Shown here: positions 1-8,254 of the stretch, in pieces
Position numbering within the stretch: the first letter of the stretch is position 1
Layout: every line of letters begins with the position of its first letter
Assembly: GCA_013286085.1 (NCBI GenBank)
Contig: JABDGK010000009.1
Location: forward strand, 1 to 59,544
Direction: 5' to 3'
Origin: Gammaproteobacteria bacterium
GTDB lineage: Bacteria; Pseudomonadota; Gammaproteobacteria; DSM-16500
Length of the DNA stretch: 59,544 nt
Position numbers and translations under genes: made by a program
Notes under the pieces: generated by a model
Seen by the model: the letters and a program-made list of their open reading frames with translations, nothing else
Databases searched by the model: none
What the model was told of the DNA's origin: nothing

Positions 1-234
1 ATTTGGCTGCGGCGGTTGCCGCGTGCTGAGCGATGGGTGTCGATTGCATTAACACTGATTATTGGTGGTGCTATCGGTAATCTATGTGATCGGCTTTGTT
101 ATGGGCACGTGATTGACTTTATCCAATTACATATTAGTCATTTTTACTGGCCAGTGTTTAATGTGGCTGATTCGGCTATTTGTATTGGTGCGGTGATGCT
201 TGTTATCGATGGGATTTTCTTCAAGAAAAAATAA
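1..234 (+). CDS. lspA: Lipoprotein signal peptidase (signal peptidase II), 3' part only
   Basis: The window opens inside this gene; frame 1 is open from the first base and ends at a TAA. The 77 visible residues carry the two family signatures: GGAIGNLCDRL, with the first catalytic Asp, and FNVADSAI, with the second. The last transmembrane helix and a short Lys-rich tail follow. LspA is an inner-membrane aspartyl protease that cuts the signal peptide of diacylated prolipoproteins just before the lipidated Cys. The family is usually about 160-170 residues, so roughly half is missing to the left of the window. The in-frame TTG at 16 is internal, not a start. Confidence 0.95.
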   Translation: MWLRRLPRAERWVSIALTLIIGGAIGNLCDRLCYGHVIDFIQLHISHFYWPVFNVADSAICIGAVMLVIDGIFFKKK

Positions 235-244
235 TCGATTCAGT

Positions 245-264
245 CAGAGCCGCGCGCGGCTCTG
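245..264. terminator. 20-bp perfect palindrome after lspA
   Basis: CAGAGCCGCGCGCGGCTCTG is self-complementary over 20 bases. It sits between the convergent ends of lspA and the minus-strand hydrolase, so it could end transcription from both sides, though there is no clear T-tract. The core GAGCCGCGCGCGGCTC recurs at 2332-2351 and 39269-39288, so it is also a member of a dispersed repeat family. Confidence 0.55.
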
Positions 265-280
265 ATGTGGGTGTCTAAAA

Positions 281-1450
281 TTACGGATAGAGAATTTTTT
301 TGATGAACTGTCGAATTGACTGTGCTAAAAAATCAAAATCAGGATTGAATGTTAAGCGTAAGTATTGATGATTCGTTAAACCAGCGCGATAAAGCATATT
401 CATCAGATCATAGACGGTATTATTCAGTGTGCCGTAAATATTTTTACTGCCAGTTTGTAAATTGTCATCCACATGACTCGCAAATTCATAATCACCTTGT
501 TTGCCATAATGCGGATTACTTGGTGCATTGGGGATGGCAACATGGGAAATATTCTGAATATTTAGTTCGGGATAAGCCGCTGGACGTTTGATGATACGCG
601 TGTCATGAAAAGAATCGGGTTGATTGGTATAGACTAGCAAACGACTCTCTTTTAACGTGTGTTGGCGGAAATGCTGGAGAGTGGCTTTACTGCTGACAGT
701 TTTATCGTCGGCACTGATGCTGACGAAGATAGGGTGGCGCAGAAAATGATTGTCACTCAGTTTTTTAATTTCTTGCGTCAATAAATATACTTGATAGGCA
801 GAATTAAAGGTGACGGATTGGTAGCGTGTGTAATCATCTTCGGTTACTTGATGTAGCCAATTAAAGCGATCAGAGAAGCGGCTGAGCTTAGAGGGTAAGT
901 TTGCCATGCAGCCTAGCGGCGAAATTTGAATGGCCGGCGCTAATAGAATAAGCCCCGCGATGTTGGGAAACGTATTTTGGAGCGCATGATACAGTGCAAG
1001 ACTCGCGCCGGTCGAGAAACCTACCAGGAAAATTTTATCAACTTCTTTGCTGAGACTATGAATGCCATAGTGTACTGCTTGAATCCAGTCTTGATAGGTG
1101 ACATGCAAGAGCCCGCCGGGTACTGTGCCATGGCCAGGTAATAAAATCGAGCGAACTAATAATCCTTCTGATTGTAATTGTGTGCCGATATCTCTCATGA
1201 TGAAAGGGCAATCAAATAAACCATGAATTAATAAGGCGCCTGATTTGGTTGTTGCTTCGGGCTGAAGTTCAAAAGGTGAGTTTGCAGAAATGATGCGTTC
1301 TGATTCTTTGTTATTTGTTAGGTCAACCCGGTTTTGTTGGATAATTTGCTGGCATGTAGCGATATAACTGTCGAAAGGCAGCTCAAGATCGTCAATGGGA
1401 TATTTTATGCATGGGTCTTGGAATCGTGTATAATCGTGGCGATTCATCAT
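281..1450 (-). CDS. Alpha/beta hydrolase, esterase/lipase-like
   Basis: 389 residues. A serine-hydrolase fold is visible: oxyanion-hole strand GALLIHGLFD near residues 71-80, nucleophile elbow GFSTG with Ser146, an acid candidate in SADDK (Asp248/249), and a likely catalytic His at 303 in NISHVAIPN. The region ILLPGHG after the first strand is typical of the COG1647-type carboxylesterases. No signal peptide is seen, so it is probably cytoplasmic. It starts with two adjacent ATG codons at 1450 and 1447. It is convergent with lspA and divergent from the small membrane gene at 1480. The substrate cannot be told; monoglyceride or short-chain ester hydrolysis is a family-level guess. Confidence 0.8.
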   Translation of the reverse strand: MMNRHDYTRFQDPCIKYPIDDLELPFDSYIATCQQIIQQNRVDLTNNKESERIISANSPFELQPEATTKSGALLIHGLFDCPFIMRDIGTQLQSEGLLVRSILLPGHGTVPGGLLHVTYQDWIQAVHYGIHSLSKEVDKIFLVGFSTGASLALYHALQNTFPNIAGLILLAPAIQISPLGCMANLPSKLSRFSDRFNWLHQVTEDDYTRYQSVTFNSAYQVYLLTQEIKKLSDNHFLRHPIFVSISADDKTVSSKATLQHFRQHTLKESRLLVYTNQPDSFHDTRIIKRPAAYPELNIQNISHVAIPNAPSNPHYGKQGDYEFASHVDDNLQTGSKNIYGTLNNTVYDLMNMLYRAGLTNHQYLRLTFNPDFDFLAQSIRQFIKKILYP

Positions 1451-1479
1451 TATTTGCTGACCTGTGATAATATATACAT

Positions 1480-1809
1480 ATGAAACGAATTATTGTATCT
1501 CTGACAATTTTATTTTGCATAATCAGCAGCTTTGCGGCAAGCAAAGTGAAATACTTTAGCGCCGGTGATGTTGCTAATCACTTGATGGAGCCCGTTTCTA
1601 TTCTATCAAACTTTATTGGGTCGATGTCTATTATTATTGGTTTGACTTGTTTATTTGGCGCTTTTTTACGATATATGCAATTTCGTGTTAACCCATTAGC
1701 GTCACCCATTAGTACGGTTCTTCTACTGCTAATCTTGGGAATAGTATTATTGTTGTTACCGATGGTATATAAGCTCACCAGTAGTGGTATTCCTATTACC
1801 TATTATTAA
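1480..1809 (+). CDS. Small two-helix membrane protein, IcmD/DotP-like
   Basis: 109 residues: an N-terminal signal-like helix (residues 1-20, ending SSFAAS), then two hydrophobic helices at about 43-65 and 78-98 joined by a short basic loop containing RVNPLASPIS. The pattern of a helix, a loop with an 'NP..xP' motif, and a second helix ending LLLLPMVY resembles the small inner-membrane Dot/Icm subunits IcmD/DotP and IcmC/DotE, where the loop reads like HKDNPTQIP. This is recognition of a pattern, not a proven homology. The next gene (lipoprotein, 1826) begins 16 bases downstream, so the two probably form one transcript. Function in this organism is unknown. Confidence 0.5.
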   Translation: MKRIIVSLTILFCIISSFAASKVKYFSAGDVANHLMEPVSILSNFIGSMSIIIGLTCLFGAFLRYMQFRVNPLASPISTVLLLLILGIVLLLLPMVYKLTSSGIPITYY

Positions 1810-1825
1810 AAACTTTTTTATAACG

Positions 1826-2230
1826 ATGTCACATATGATTTTATTTCGATTATTGATAGTGTGTTGTGCTGTATTGGTTTTGAGTGGTTGTCGCGAGCAG
1901 TCTGCTGATCATGATTTTTTGATGACGCATCCCAAACTATTGGAACAAGAAGCTAATCGCTGCCAAGCGATGGCGACATCCGATGCAGATTGCGAGGTGG
2001 TGAGACGCGCAGCAAATGATTTCGCTAATCTTGTCAATGAGCGTGGCGCTAACCCGGAAGATTTTGGTAAACGAGTTTTAGCAGCACAAACGAAATTGTC
2101 AGAGACACATCAAGCATTGTTGAAAGCAAATGGCTCTGCAAAAGACACCCTTGAAAAAGATTATAAAGAGCAGCAAAAAACTATGGCAGAGTTGATGGCG
2201 GTGGTATCAGCAACGACTGGGATTGAATAA
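1826..2230 (+). CDS. Predicted lipoprotein, EexN-like
   Basis: About 134 residues from the ATG at 1826; ATG 1835 is an equally good start. An upstream ATG at 1784 in the same frame would overlap the previous gene and is less likely. A hydrophobic signal helix ends in the lipobox LSGC, so the mature protein should be lipidated on Cys. The start of the mature part, with 'FLMTHPKLLEQEANRC...DADCEVVRRAANDF', has the HP-x-L and spaced-Cys pattern of EexN-type entry-exclusion lipoproteins of conjugation systems. The rest is charged helix, probably coiled coil. Its neighbour is an IcmD-like protein, which fits a link to type IV secretion, but this is inference. Confidence 0.6.
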   Translation: MSHMILFRLLIVCCAVLVLSGCREQSADHDFLMTHPKLLEQEANRCQAMATSDADCEVVRRAANDFANLVNERGANPEDFGKRVLAAQTKLSETHQALLKANGSAKDTLEKDYKEQQKTMAELMAVVSATTGIE

Positions 2231-2232
2231 TT

Positions 2233-2423
2233 GTAGGGTGGACGCGCTTGCGGAGTTTACCCCGTTATGCTCCTAAACGGGGCTATGAGGTATTCCCGCA
2301 AATTTTTTTCTGGGCATGGCTATTGTTTTTTCCGAGCCGCGCGCGGCTCGGTAACAACGACAAGACTGGATTGATGTACCAACGTATCTAGAGGTTTCAA
2401 TGCTGCTCTTTGTCTACCCTACG
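2233..2423. repeat. Composite of dispersed palindromic repeats
   Basis: No gene is seen here. A partial copy of the GTAGGGTGGAC family starts at 2233. A small hairpin CCCCGTT/AACGGGG lies at 2260-2282. From about 2289 there is a copy of a second family: GGTATTCCCGCAAATTTTTT, then TGGGCATGGCTATTG, then the perfect palindrome CCGAGCCGCGCGCGGCTCGG (2332-2351). The same unit in reverse orientation is at 30425-30485 and 39269-39335. A further end of the first family (TTTGTCTACCCTACG) closes it near 2420. Confidence 0.75.
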
Positions 2424-2891
2424 TTAACGATGATACGGGTGATTTTGCAAAATACTCCAAGCCCGATACAACTGTTCTGCTACCAGAATACGAACTAATG
2501 GGTGCGGCAAGGTTAGCCGTGATAACGACCATTTAAGATGCGCTTTTTGCACGCAGGCAGGTGACAAACCATCAGGACCGCCAACTAACAAATCGACATC
2601 GCGGCTCTCGTTATGCCAGGTTTGTAATGAAGTCGCTAATTCTTCTGTTGACCAAGTTTGCCCTTGCACATCAAGGGCGATAATAAGATTGCTTGATTTG
2701 ATAGTAGCAAGAATTTTTTCCCCTTCTTTTTCAGTAATGCGTTTAATGTCTGCTTGTTTGAGGCGTGTTTCTGGGGTGATTTCTACGAGTTTTAAGGCAT
2801 AGCCCGCGGGCAGTCGTTTTGCATAGTCTTCATAGCCGGTGGTGACCCAGGTAGGCATTTTATTTCCGACAGCAATTAAGCGGATAAGCAT
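2424..2891 (-). CDS. rlmH: 23S rRNA pseudouridine-1915 N3-methyltransferase
   Basis: 155 residues, the normal family length. RlmH is a SPOUT-class enzyme that methylates pseudouridine 1915 in helix 69 of 23S rRNA using S-adenosylmethionine. The SAM-binding knot is visible as LLVGGPDGLSPAC, and the conserved C-terminal part reads LPHPLVRILVAEQLYRAWSIL..HPYHR. It is the last gene of the minus-strand block after rsfS, separated from it by a repeat of about 120 bp. This rsfS-rlmH adjacency is widespread in proteobacteria. Confidence 0.96.
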   Translation of the reverse strand: MLIRLIAVGNKMPTWVTTGYEDYAKRLPAGYALKLVEITPETRLKQADIKRITEKEGEKILATIKSSNLIIALDVQGQTWSTEELATSLQTWHNESRDVDLLVGGPDGLSPACVQKAHLKWSLSRLTLPHPLVRILVAEQLYRAWSILQNHPYHR

Positions 2892-2914
2892 GTATTTAAT
2901 CTCTTGAAGTTATT

Positions 2915-3036
2915 CCCTCTCCTACTTGTGGGAGAGGGTTAGGGTGAGGGTTTGTGGTTTTATATATTTTCTACTAGAAAATGTGGCGACATAAAAACCC
3001 TCATCCCCAACCCTTCTCCCGCTCGCGGGAGAAGGG
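2915..3036. repeat. MITE-like inverted repeat, CCCTCTCC/CCCTTCTCCC family
   Basis: Two nested hairpins are seen: CCCTCTCC-ACTTGT-GGGAGAGGG at the left end and CCCTTCTCCC-GCTCGC-GGGAGAAGGG at the right end. The outer arms also match each other in inverse (GGGTTAGGGTGAGGG against CCCTCATCCCCAACCC), with an AT-rich centre. Related copies occur at 45200-45475. It lies between rsfS and rlmH and could act as an attenuator or as an RNA-processing site in that transcript. Confidence 0.75.
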
Positions 3037-3045
3037 AAAAAGCAT

Positions 3046-3393
3046 TTATGCGTTTTTTTCTCGCTGTTGTTGAATGGGTTCCCATAAATCTTCTAAGCGA
3101 TAAAAATCCCGCACAGCTGCTTGCATGACGTGAACAATGACGTCACCTAAGTCGACAATGACCCATTCACCTACTTTTTCACCTTCAAACTTAATATAAG
3201 TGACTTTATTTTTTTTAGCGGCTGTAATGACATTCTGAGCCAGTGATTTGACATGCTGACTGGAGCGCCCAGTACAAATAATCATGGTATCGGCTATGGT
3301 GGTTAAGCTACGAATATCCAGTGTCACGACGTCGAGTGCTTTTAAATCGTGTAAAGCGTTTAATGCAATTTCTTGTAATTTTGCAGTAGGCAT
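3046..3393 (-). CDS. rsfS: Ribosomal silencing factor RsfS
   Basis: 115 residues, standard length for the RsfS/Iojap family. The protein binds ribosomal protein uL14 on the 50S subunit and blocks subunit joining under nutrient limitation. Visible signatures are ALKALDVVTLDI, the stretch ADTMIICTGRSSQHVKSLA and the motif WVIVDLGDVIVHVMQ. It starts 9 bp after the nadD stop, so it is co-transcribed with nadD-holA-lptE-leuS. Confidence 0.95.
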   Translation of the reverse strand: MPTAKLQEIALNALHDLKALDVVTLDIRSLTTIADTMIICTGRSSQHVKSLAQNVITAAKKNKVTYIKFEGEKVGEWVIVDLGDVIVHVMQAAVRDFYRLEDLWEPIQQQREKNA

Positions 3394-3402
3394 TGGCTAT
3401 CC

Positions 3403-4059
3403 TCAAATGTTACTAATACGATAGGTTCCATGTTGTTTAATATAGTTATAAACGCTGTTAGGCAGTAAATAACGTGGATTTCTTCCTCTCGCAATTTGTT
3501 TGCGAATATCCGTAGAAGAAATTTCTAAGGCGGTCACGGGGTGTAAAACAATGCACCCGGCTGCGTGTTTATGTAAATCGGTTGTTTCATCCGTTAAGCG
3601 TTGTTTTAACAGCTCCGCAACAATGCCCGTGTGGGGTAATTGATATTGCGGTCGATGAGCAACCACTAAATGTGCTAGCGTGAGTATTTCTTCCCACTTG
3701 TGCCAACTCGGAAAATTCAATAACGCATCGATACCCATAATGATGCAGAGCGGTGTATCAGGAAGTTGTTTATGTAATATTTTTAGAGTGTCAATGGTAT
3801 AAGAGGGTCCTTTACGCTGGATTTCGCAATTGTCTACACGCAAGGCGGATTCTGAACCAATGGCTTTGCGTACCATCGCCAAGCGTTGCTCAGGCGAGGC
3901 GACAGGCTGTTTGCGGTGCACAGGTTGATAGCAGGGGATCAGGCGGACTTCAGCTAAGTTTAGGGCTTGATGCAGTTCCAGCGCCATACGAAGATGGCCA
4001 AAATGGATGGGGTCAAATGTTCCACCTAAAATGCCAATAGCGCGTTGTAAATTGGGCAT
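3403..4059 (-). CDS. nadD: Nicotinate-nucleotide adenylyltransferase
   Basis: 218 residues. NadD joins nicotinate mononucleotide and ATP to form deamido-NAD in NAD synthesis. The nucleotidyltransferase signature GGTFDPIHFGHLR is at residues 13-25, and the second motif ISSTDIRKQIARGR is near the C-terminus. The start ATG at 4059 lies 3 bp after the holA stop, so translational coupling is likely. Adjacent holA and rsfS are the usual neighbours. Confidence 0.96.
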   Translation of the reverse strand: MPNLQRAIGILGGTFDPIHFGHLRMALELHQALNLAEVRLIPCYQPVHRKQPVASPEQRLAMVRKAIGSESALRVDNCEIQRKGPSYTIDTLKILHKQLPDTPLCIIMGIDALLNFPSWHKWEEILTLAHLVVAHRPQYQLPHTGIVAELLKQRLTDETTDLHKHAAGCIVLHPVTALEISSTDIRKQIARGRNPRYLLPNSVYNYIKQHGTYRISNI

Positions 4060-4062
4060 AAT

Positions 4063-5100
4063 TTAGCTCAATGGTATTGATAGTTTTATTATAGCATTCC
4101 CTGCGATTTTAAGGGTAAGTTGTTGTAATTCATCCCAGATATTGCCATTTGTGCCCCCTTTGATAAGGCGGTCAATATGGCTGCTATGGGTAAGCAATGC
4201 CCAACAGCTGGCTTGGTTATGTTGTTGTAAAAAACGCCGTACAGCGGGTTGACGCTTTTCCCAAATGCGATATTTACTGAAGAGGGGGCCTAAAGCAACG
4301 CCTTGTTTTGCTTGTTTGGCAAGTTCTGCCAGCGTGCGAATTTCACGGGTGAGTGCCCACAAAACCAGTAAGGGCTCCGTATCGTCAGCACATAGATTAT
4401 CGAGAATACGGATACAGCGCTGGCTGTTGCCAGCGAGTGCGCATTCTACCAAACTAAAAATATCAAAGCGGGCATTATCCGTAACGGCTTGTTCAATAGC
4501 AGGTAGATCAATAGTACGCGTGGTTTGTAGCAGACCCAGTTTCTCAATTTCTTGGGAGGCGGCTAATAAATTGCCTTCCACTTGTTCAGCAAGACGTTTT
4601 GCGGCATCCGGTGTGAAAGTCAATCCGGATTTTTTTGCGCGTTGCATAATCCATGTGGGTAATTGTTCAATGGTAATGGGCCAAACGGGAATGGTGATGC
4701 CGTTTTTATCGAATGCTTTAAACCAGGCAGTTTGTTCCGTTTTACTATCGAGTTTGTTGGTACTAATAATTAACATTGTATCGGTGAGCGGGCTGGCGGT
4801 GATGTCTTTGAGAATTTTGGTAGCGGCTGCATTGGGCTTTGTGCTAGCAAGATGAAGTTCGATAATGCGCTTGGTTGCGAATAATGACAGGCTATGAGTT
4901 TCAGTGTGCAATTGTTTCGCCCAATCAGAACCCGCCTCAATTACCAGTGAGGTACGCTCAGTAAAACCCTGCTGGCGTGCTCTATGCCGAATGCTCGCAA
5001 CGGCTTCCTGTACTAAGAGTGTTTCATCGCCACTTACCAGATAAATCGAGGCAAGTTTTTTTGTGAGATGTTGTTCTAGCTGATTGTGGGCTAGTTTCAT
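4063..5100 (-). CDS. holA: DNA polymerase III delta subunit
   Basis: About 345 residues. HolA is the clamp-loader subunit that opens the beta sliding clamp. Typical features are the N-terminal 'LASIYLVSGDETLLVQEAVASIR', a Walker-like AAA+ fold without a functional P-loop, and a helical C-terminal collar domain (EPLLVLWALTREIRTLAELA). I prefer the ATG at 5100: the AGGA at the lptE/holA junction is well spaced for it, while the in-frame GTG at 5106 would leave only 3 bases. It follows lptE by a few bases. Confidence 0.94.
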   Translation of the reverse strand: MKLAHNQLEQHLTKKLASIYLVSGDETLLVQEAVASIRHRARQQGFTERTSLVIEAGSDWAKQLHTETHSLSLFATKRIIELHLASTKPNAAATKILKDITASPLTDTMLIISTNKLDSKTEQTAWFKAFDKNGITIPVWPITIEQLPTWIMQRAKKSGLTFTPDAAKRLAEQVEGNLLAASQEIEKLGLLQTTRTIDLPAIEQAVTDNARFDIFSLVECALAGNSQRCIRILDNLCADDTEPLLVLWALTREIRTLAELAKQAKQGVALGPLFSKYRIWEKRQPAVRRFLQQHNQASCWALLTHSSHIDRLIKGGTNGNIWDELQQLTLKIAGNAIIKLSIPLS

Positions 5101-5111
5101 TGCCACAGATC

Positions 5112-5654
5112 CTATTGATTCGAGTGTAGCTGAGTGTTTTCCATCACGCTGTTAGCCACGCCTTTTGATGAGAGCCGCATCATCAATGTATTCACAATAG
5201 CGCGTCGCATCTGATGGTATAAATTATTTTGTTCGTTGCTGCCGCCCAGTACTTGATCTGCTTGAATCGTAATGGGTTGGTTTTCAGAAATGGTTTGTGT
5301 CGGTAGGATAATTTTTCCTGCAGATGTTTTGACTTGGAATGCCACAGTTAAAATCAAATTGTATTGACGCGTTTGTTGTGTACCACCCACACTTAACAGT
5401 TGTTGTGATTCATTGTCGCTGATAATTTCAAGAATCGTGTCCGCTTGTTGTGGTGTTTCGGTGAGTATCACATGAGAAGCCGTGAGTGATTGCTTTAAAT
5501 TCCGAGAGAGTTCACTGTAGGGTTCGCGTGTTTCAAGATAGAGATGTTTTAATGGTGGCGCAAGCTCCACTTGTCCGCGTAAATGAAAACCACATCCCAA
5601 AAGTAATAACGACGTTCCTAAAATACCAAGAAGTGCAATTGATTTCCTTAGCAT
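5112..5654 (-). CDS. lptE: LPS-assembly lipoprotein LptE
   Basis: 180 residues. A signal helix ends in the lipobox LLLLGCGFHLRGQ, and the motif GCGFHLRG directly after the lipidated Cys is the hallmark of LptE. LptE plugs the LptD barrel and takes part in inserting LPS into the outer leaflet. The gene begins immediately after the leuS stop (TAA then ATG, no spacer), the standard leuS-lptE-holA arrangement. Confidence 0.94.
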   Translation of the reverse strand: MLRKSIALLGILGTSLLLLGCGFHLRGQVELAPPLKHLYLETREPYSELSRNLKQSLTASHVILTETPQQADTILEIISDNESQQLLSVGGTQQTRQYNLILTVAFQVKTSAGKIILPTQTISENQPITIQADQVLGGSNEQNNLYHQMRRAIVNTLMMRLSSKGVANSVMENTQLHSNQ

Positions 5655-8135
5655 TTACTTTTCTCCAACGACGATATTAATTAATTTGCCGGGGACAGTG
5701 ATAATTTTTTTAATGAGTTTGTCTACGGTAGCTTGCTGAACTTTTACATCGCGCAAAGCAATTTCTTCAATGGTTTTGGTATCGGCATCACTGGGTGCTT
5801 GAATACGGCTACGCAGTTTACCATTGATTTGTACGACTAACTCTATCTGGTCGATTTTCAATGGTGCCGTACTTGCTTTAGGCCAAGGGGCATCGAGAAT
5901 CAGGCCGTCATAATGTAAATCTTGCCAGAGTTGATGTGTCATATGTGGGGCAATGGGTGCCAATAATCGCAACAACATGCTTAAGCCCTGTTGCATGATG
6001 TATGGTTTAATATCGGTATCGGCTGTACTGGCATCCGGTATTTTGGCTAACAAATTCAGTAGCTTCATGCAACCTGAGACAACCGTATTAAATTGTTGTC
6101 GCTCGTAATCATATTTCGCTTGTTCGAGTACATCATAAATTTGGCGTAGTACATCGCGTTGTTTCGAATCGGTATTATCCCAGTTTATGTTTTGACTGTT
6201 GTGAACGGCATTTTCTGCTTTGATAACATCCGCGTGTTCATAAGCGAGGCTCCACAAACGTTTTAAGAAACGATGCGCGCCTTCAACACCACTGTCAGAC
6301 CACTCCAGACTTTGTTCTGGTGGCGCAGCAAACATGGTAAACAAGCGCACCGTGTCAGCACCGTAACGTTCAATCAAATGTTGTGGGTCAACCGTATTAC
6401 CTTTTGATTTTGACATTTTAATGCCTTGGTTCAGCACCATGCCTTGTGTCAATAAACGGATGAAAGGTTCGTCACTGTTTAACAGACCTTCATCGCGCAT
6501 TAGTTTATGCATGAAGCGTGCATAGAGTAAATGCATCACGGCATGTTCGATGCCACCAATGTATTGGTCGACAGGCGCCCAGTAATTGGCACGGCCATCT
6601 AACATAGCGCTATCTTGTTTTTTGCAAGCAAAGCGTACGTAATACCAAGAGGATTCAAAGAACGTATCAAATGTATCCGTTTCGCGTTCTGCTGCCCCAC
6701 CGCATTGAGGGCACGTTGTTTGATAAAATTCAGGCATGGATTTGATGGGGGATGTGACGCCATCAAATTTTACTTTTTCGGGTAACACGACCGGTAGATC
6801 TTGTGCTGCAACAGTGCCGCATGTAGCGCAATTGATAATGGGAATCGGTGTACCCCAATAGCGTTGTCGTGAGACGCCCCAATCACGTAAGCGAAAATTA
6901 ATTTTGCGTTTGGCTTGGTGTTCAGCAACTAAATGATCAGTAATTTGTGTGCCAGCTGTTTTGGAATCAAGTCCGTTGAATTGTTCTGAAGCCATTATGA
7001 TGCCCGCATCAACAAATGCACCTTTGCTAAAATCCCATGCAGCGGCATTTGGTTTAATCACTTGTTTGATTGGTAATTGATATTGTGTAGCAAACTCGAA
7101 ATCACGTTGATCATGCGCAGGCACTGCCATCACAGCACCAGAGCCGTATTCCATCAAAACAAAATTGGCAATCCAGACGGGGATTTTTGCGTTAGTAATT
7201 GGATGTGTGACGGTAAAATCCGTTGCGATACCTTTTTTCTCGAGTGTTGCTAAATCGGCTTCAGATACTTTGATGTTGCGACAACTCTCTAAAAATGTTT
7301 GTACGGCAGGATTTTTTTCGGCGGCTAATTTTGCCAGTGGATGTTGTGGTGCGAGTGCAACATAAGTGACGCCAAATAAGGTGTCTGGTCGTGTGGTAAA
7401 AATAGTAAGTGTTTCACGGGTACCTGTAATAGGAAAGGTAATTTCTGCACCTTCGGAACGGCCAATCCAGTTTTTTTGCATGGCTTTCACTTGCTCTGGC
7501 CATTGCGTAAGTTTGTCTAAATCATTGAGTAACTCATCGGCATAAGCCGTGATTTTAAGAAACCATTGTGGTACTTCGCGTCGCTCAACGAGTGCACCAG
7601 AGCGCCAGCCGCGTCCATCGACGACTTGTTCATTGGCTAACACAGTTTGATCGACTGGATCCCAATTGACTTCCGCATTTTTTTTGTAGACTAATCCTTT
7701 TTCGTAAAGTTTTAAGAAGAACCATTGCTCCCAGCGATAATAGCGCGGATCACATGTGGTAATTTCGCGACTCCAATCGAAACCAAACCCTAAGCGTTTT
7801 AATTGATTGCGCATGTAATCAATATTTTTATAAGTCCATTCTGCTGGTGGGACTTTATTTTGAATAGCCGCATTTTCTGCCGGTAAACCGAAGGCATCCC
7901 AACCCATGGGTTGCAGAACATTTTTGCCTAACATACGTTGATGGCGGCTGATGACATCACCAATGGTATAATTGCGGACGTGTCCCATGTGGAGATAGCC
8001 GCTGGGGTAGGGAAACATCGATAAGCAATAGAACTTGGTCTTATTGAGATCTTCGGTGGTTTGAAAGGTATTGCGTTCCTGCCAAAATGTTTGGGTATTT
8101 TGTTCTATTTCTTGTGGGTTATATTGCGCTTCCAT
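5655..8135 (-). CDS. leuS: Leucyl-tRNA synthetase
   Basis: About 826 residues, class Ia synthetase charging tRNA-Leu. The HIGH-type motif reads [14 protein letters not shown] near the N-terminus and the KMSKS motif is present as [14 protein letters not shown]. The CP1 editing domain includes the threonine-rich [13 protein letters not shown], and a zinc-ribbon-like pair CATCG and CPQCGG is seen. I place the start at the ATG at 8135 ([11 protein letters not shown]...), which aligns with the family N-terminus; an upstream in-frame TTG at 8153 would add six residues. It is first of the leuS-lptE-holA-nadD-rsfS-rlmH run. Confidence 0.97.
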   Translation of the reverse strand: MEAQYNPQEIEQNTQTFWQERNTFQTTEDLNKTKFYCLSMFPYPSGYLHMGHVRNYTIGDVISRHQRMLGKNVLQPMGWDAFGLPAENAAIQNKVPPAEWTYKNIDYMRNQLKRLGFGFDWSREITTCDPRYYRWEQWFFLKLYEKGLVYKKNAEVNWDPVDQTVLANEQVVDGRGWRSGALVERREVPQWFLKITAYADELLNDLDKLTQWPEQVKAMQKNWIGRSEGAEITFPITGTRETLTIFTTRPDTLFGVTYVALAPQHPLAKLAAEKNPAVQTFLESCRNIKVSEADLATLEKKGIATDFTVTHPITNAKIPVWIANFVLMEYGSGAVMAVPAHDQRDFEFATQYQLPIKQVIKPNAAAWDFSKGAFVDAGIIMASEQFNGLDSKTAGTQITDHLVAEHQAKRKINFRLRDWGVSRQRYWGTPIPIINCATCGTVAAQDLPVVLPEKVKFDGVTSPIKSMPEFYQTTCPQCGGAAERETDTFDTFFESSWYYVRFACKKQDSAMLDGRANYWAPVDQYIGGIEHAVMHLLYARFMHKLMRDEGLLNSDEPFIRLLTQGMVLNQGIKMSKSKGNTVDPQHLIERYGADTVRLFTMFAAPPEQSLEWSDSGVEGAHRFLKRLWSLAYEHADVIKAENAVHNSQNINWDNTDSKQRDVLRQIYDVLEQAKYDYERQQFNTVVSGCMKLLNLLAKIPDASTADTDIKPYIMQQGLSMLLRLLAPIAPHMTHQLWQDLHYDGLILDAPWPKASTAPLKIDQIELVVQINGKLRSRIQAPSDADTKTIEEIALRDVKVQQATVDKLIKKIITVPGKLINIVVGEK

Positions 8136-8209
8136 AGGAATTCTTATTCTCAAAAATCAAATGACGTTAAGGATACCTTAATAGCAAGATGTGTTCAATG
8201 TGGACGTAG

Positions 8210-8254
8210 AGCGTGTAGCCCGTATTACGCTCCGCTCCATACGGGCTACGCGCT
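8210..8254. terminator. Inverted repeat at the end of lnt
   Basis: Arms AGCGTGTAGCCCGTAT (8210-8225) and ATACGGGCTACGCGCT (8239-8254) pair with one mismatch around a 13-base loop. The right arm overlaps the lnt stop codon, so the hairpin would form at the 3' end of the lnt transcript before leuS. There is no T-run, so it may be a processing or weak termination site. The sequence resembles a dispersed GTAGCCCG repeat. Confidence 0.5.

Noticed and set aside
4265-4855. 196-codon open frame antisense to holA
   Set aside because: It lies entirely inside the well-conserved holA gene on the other strand and shows no domain or signal of its own.
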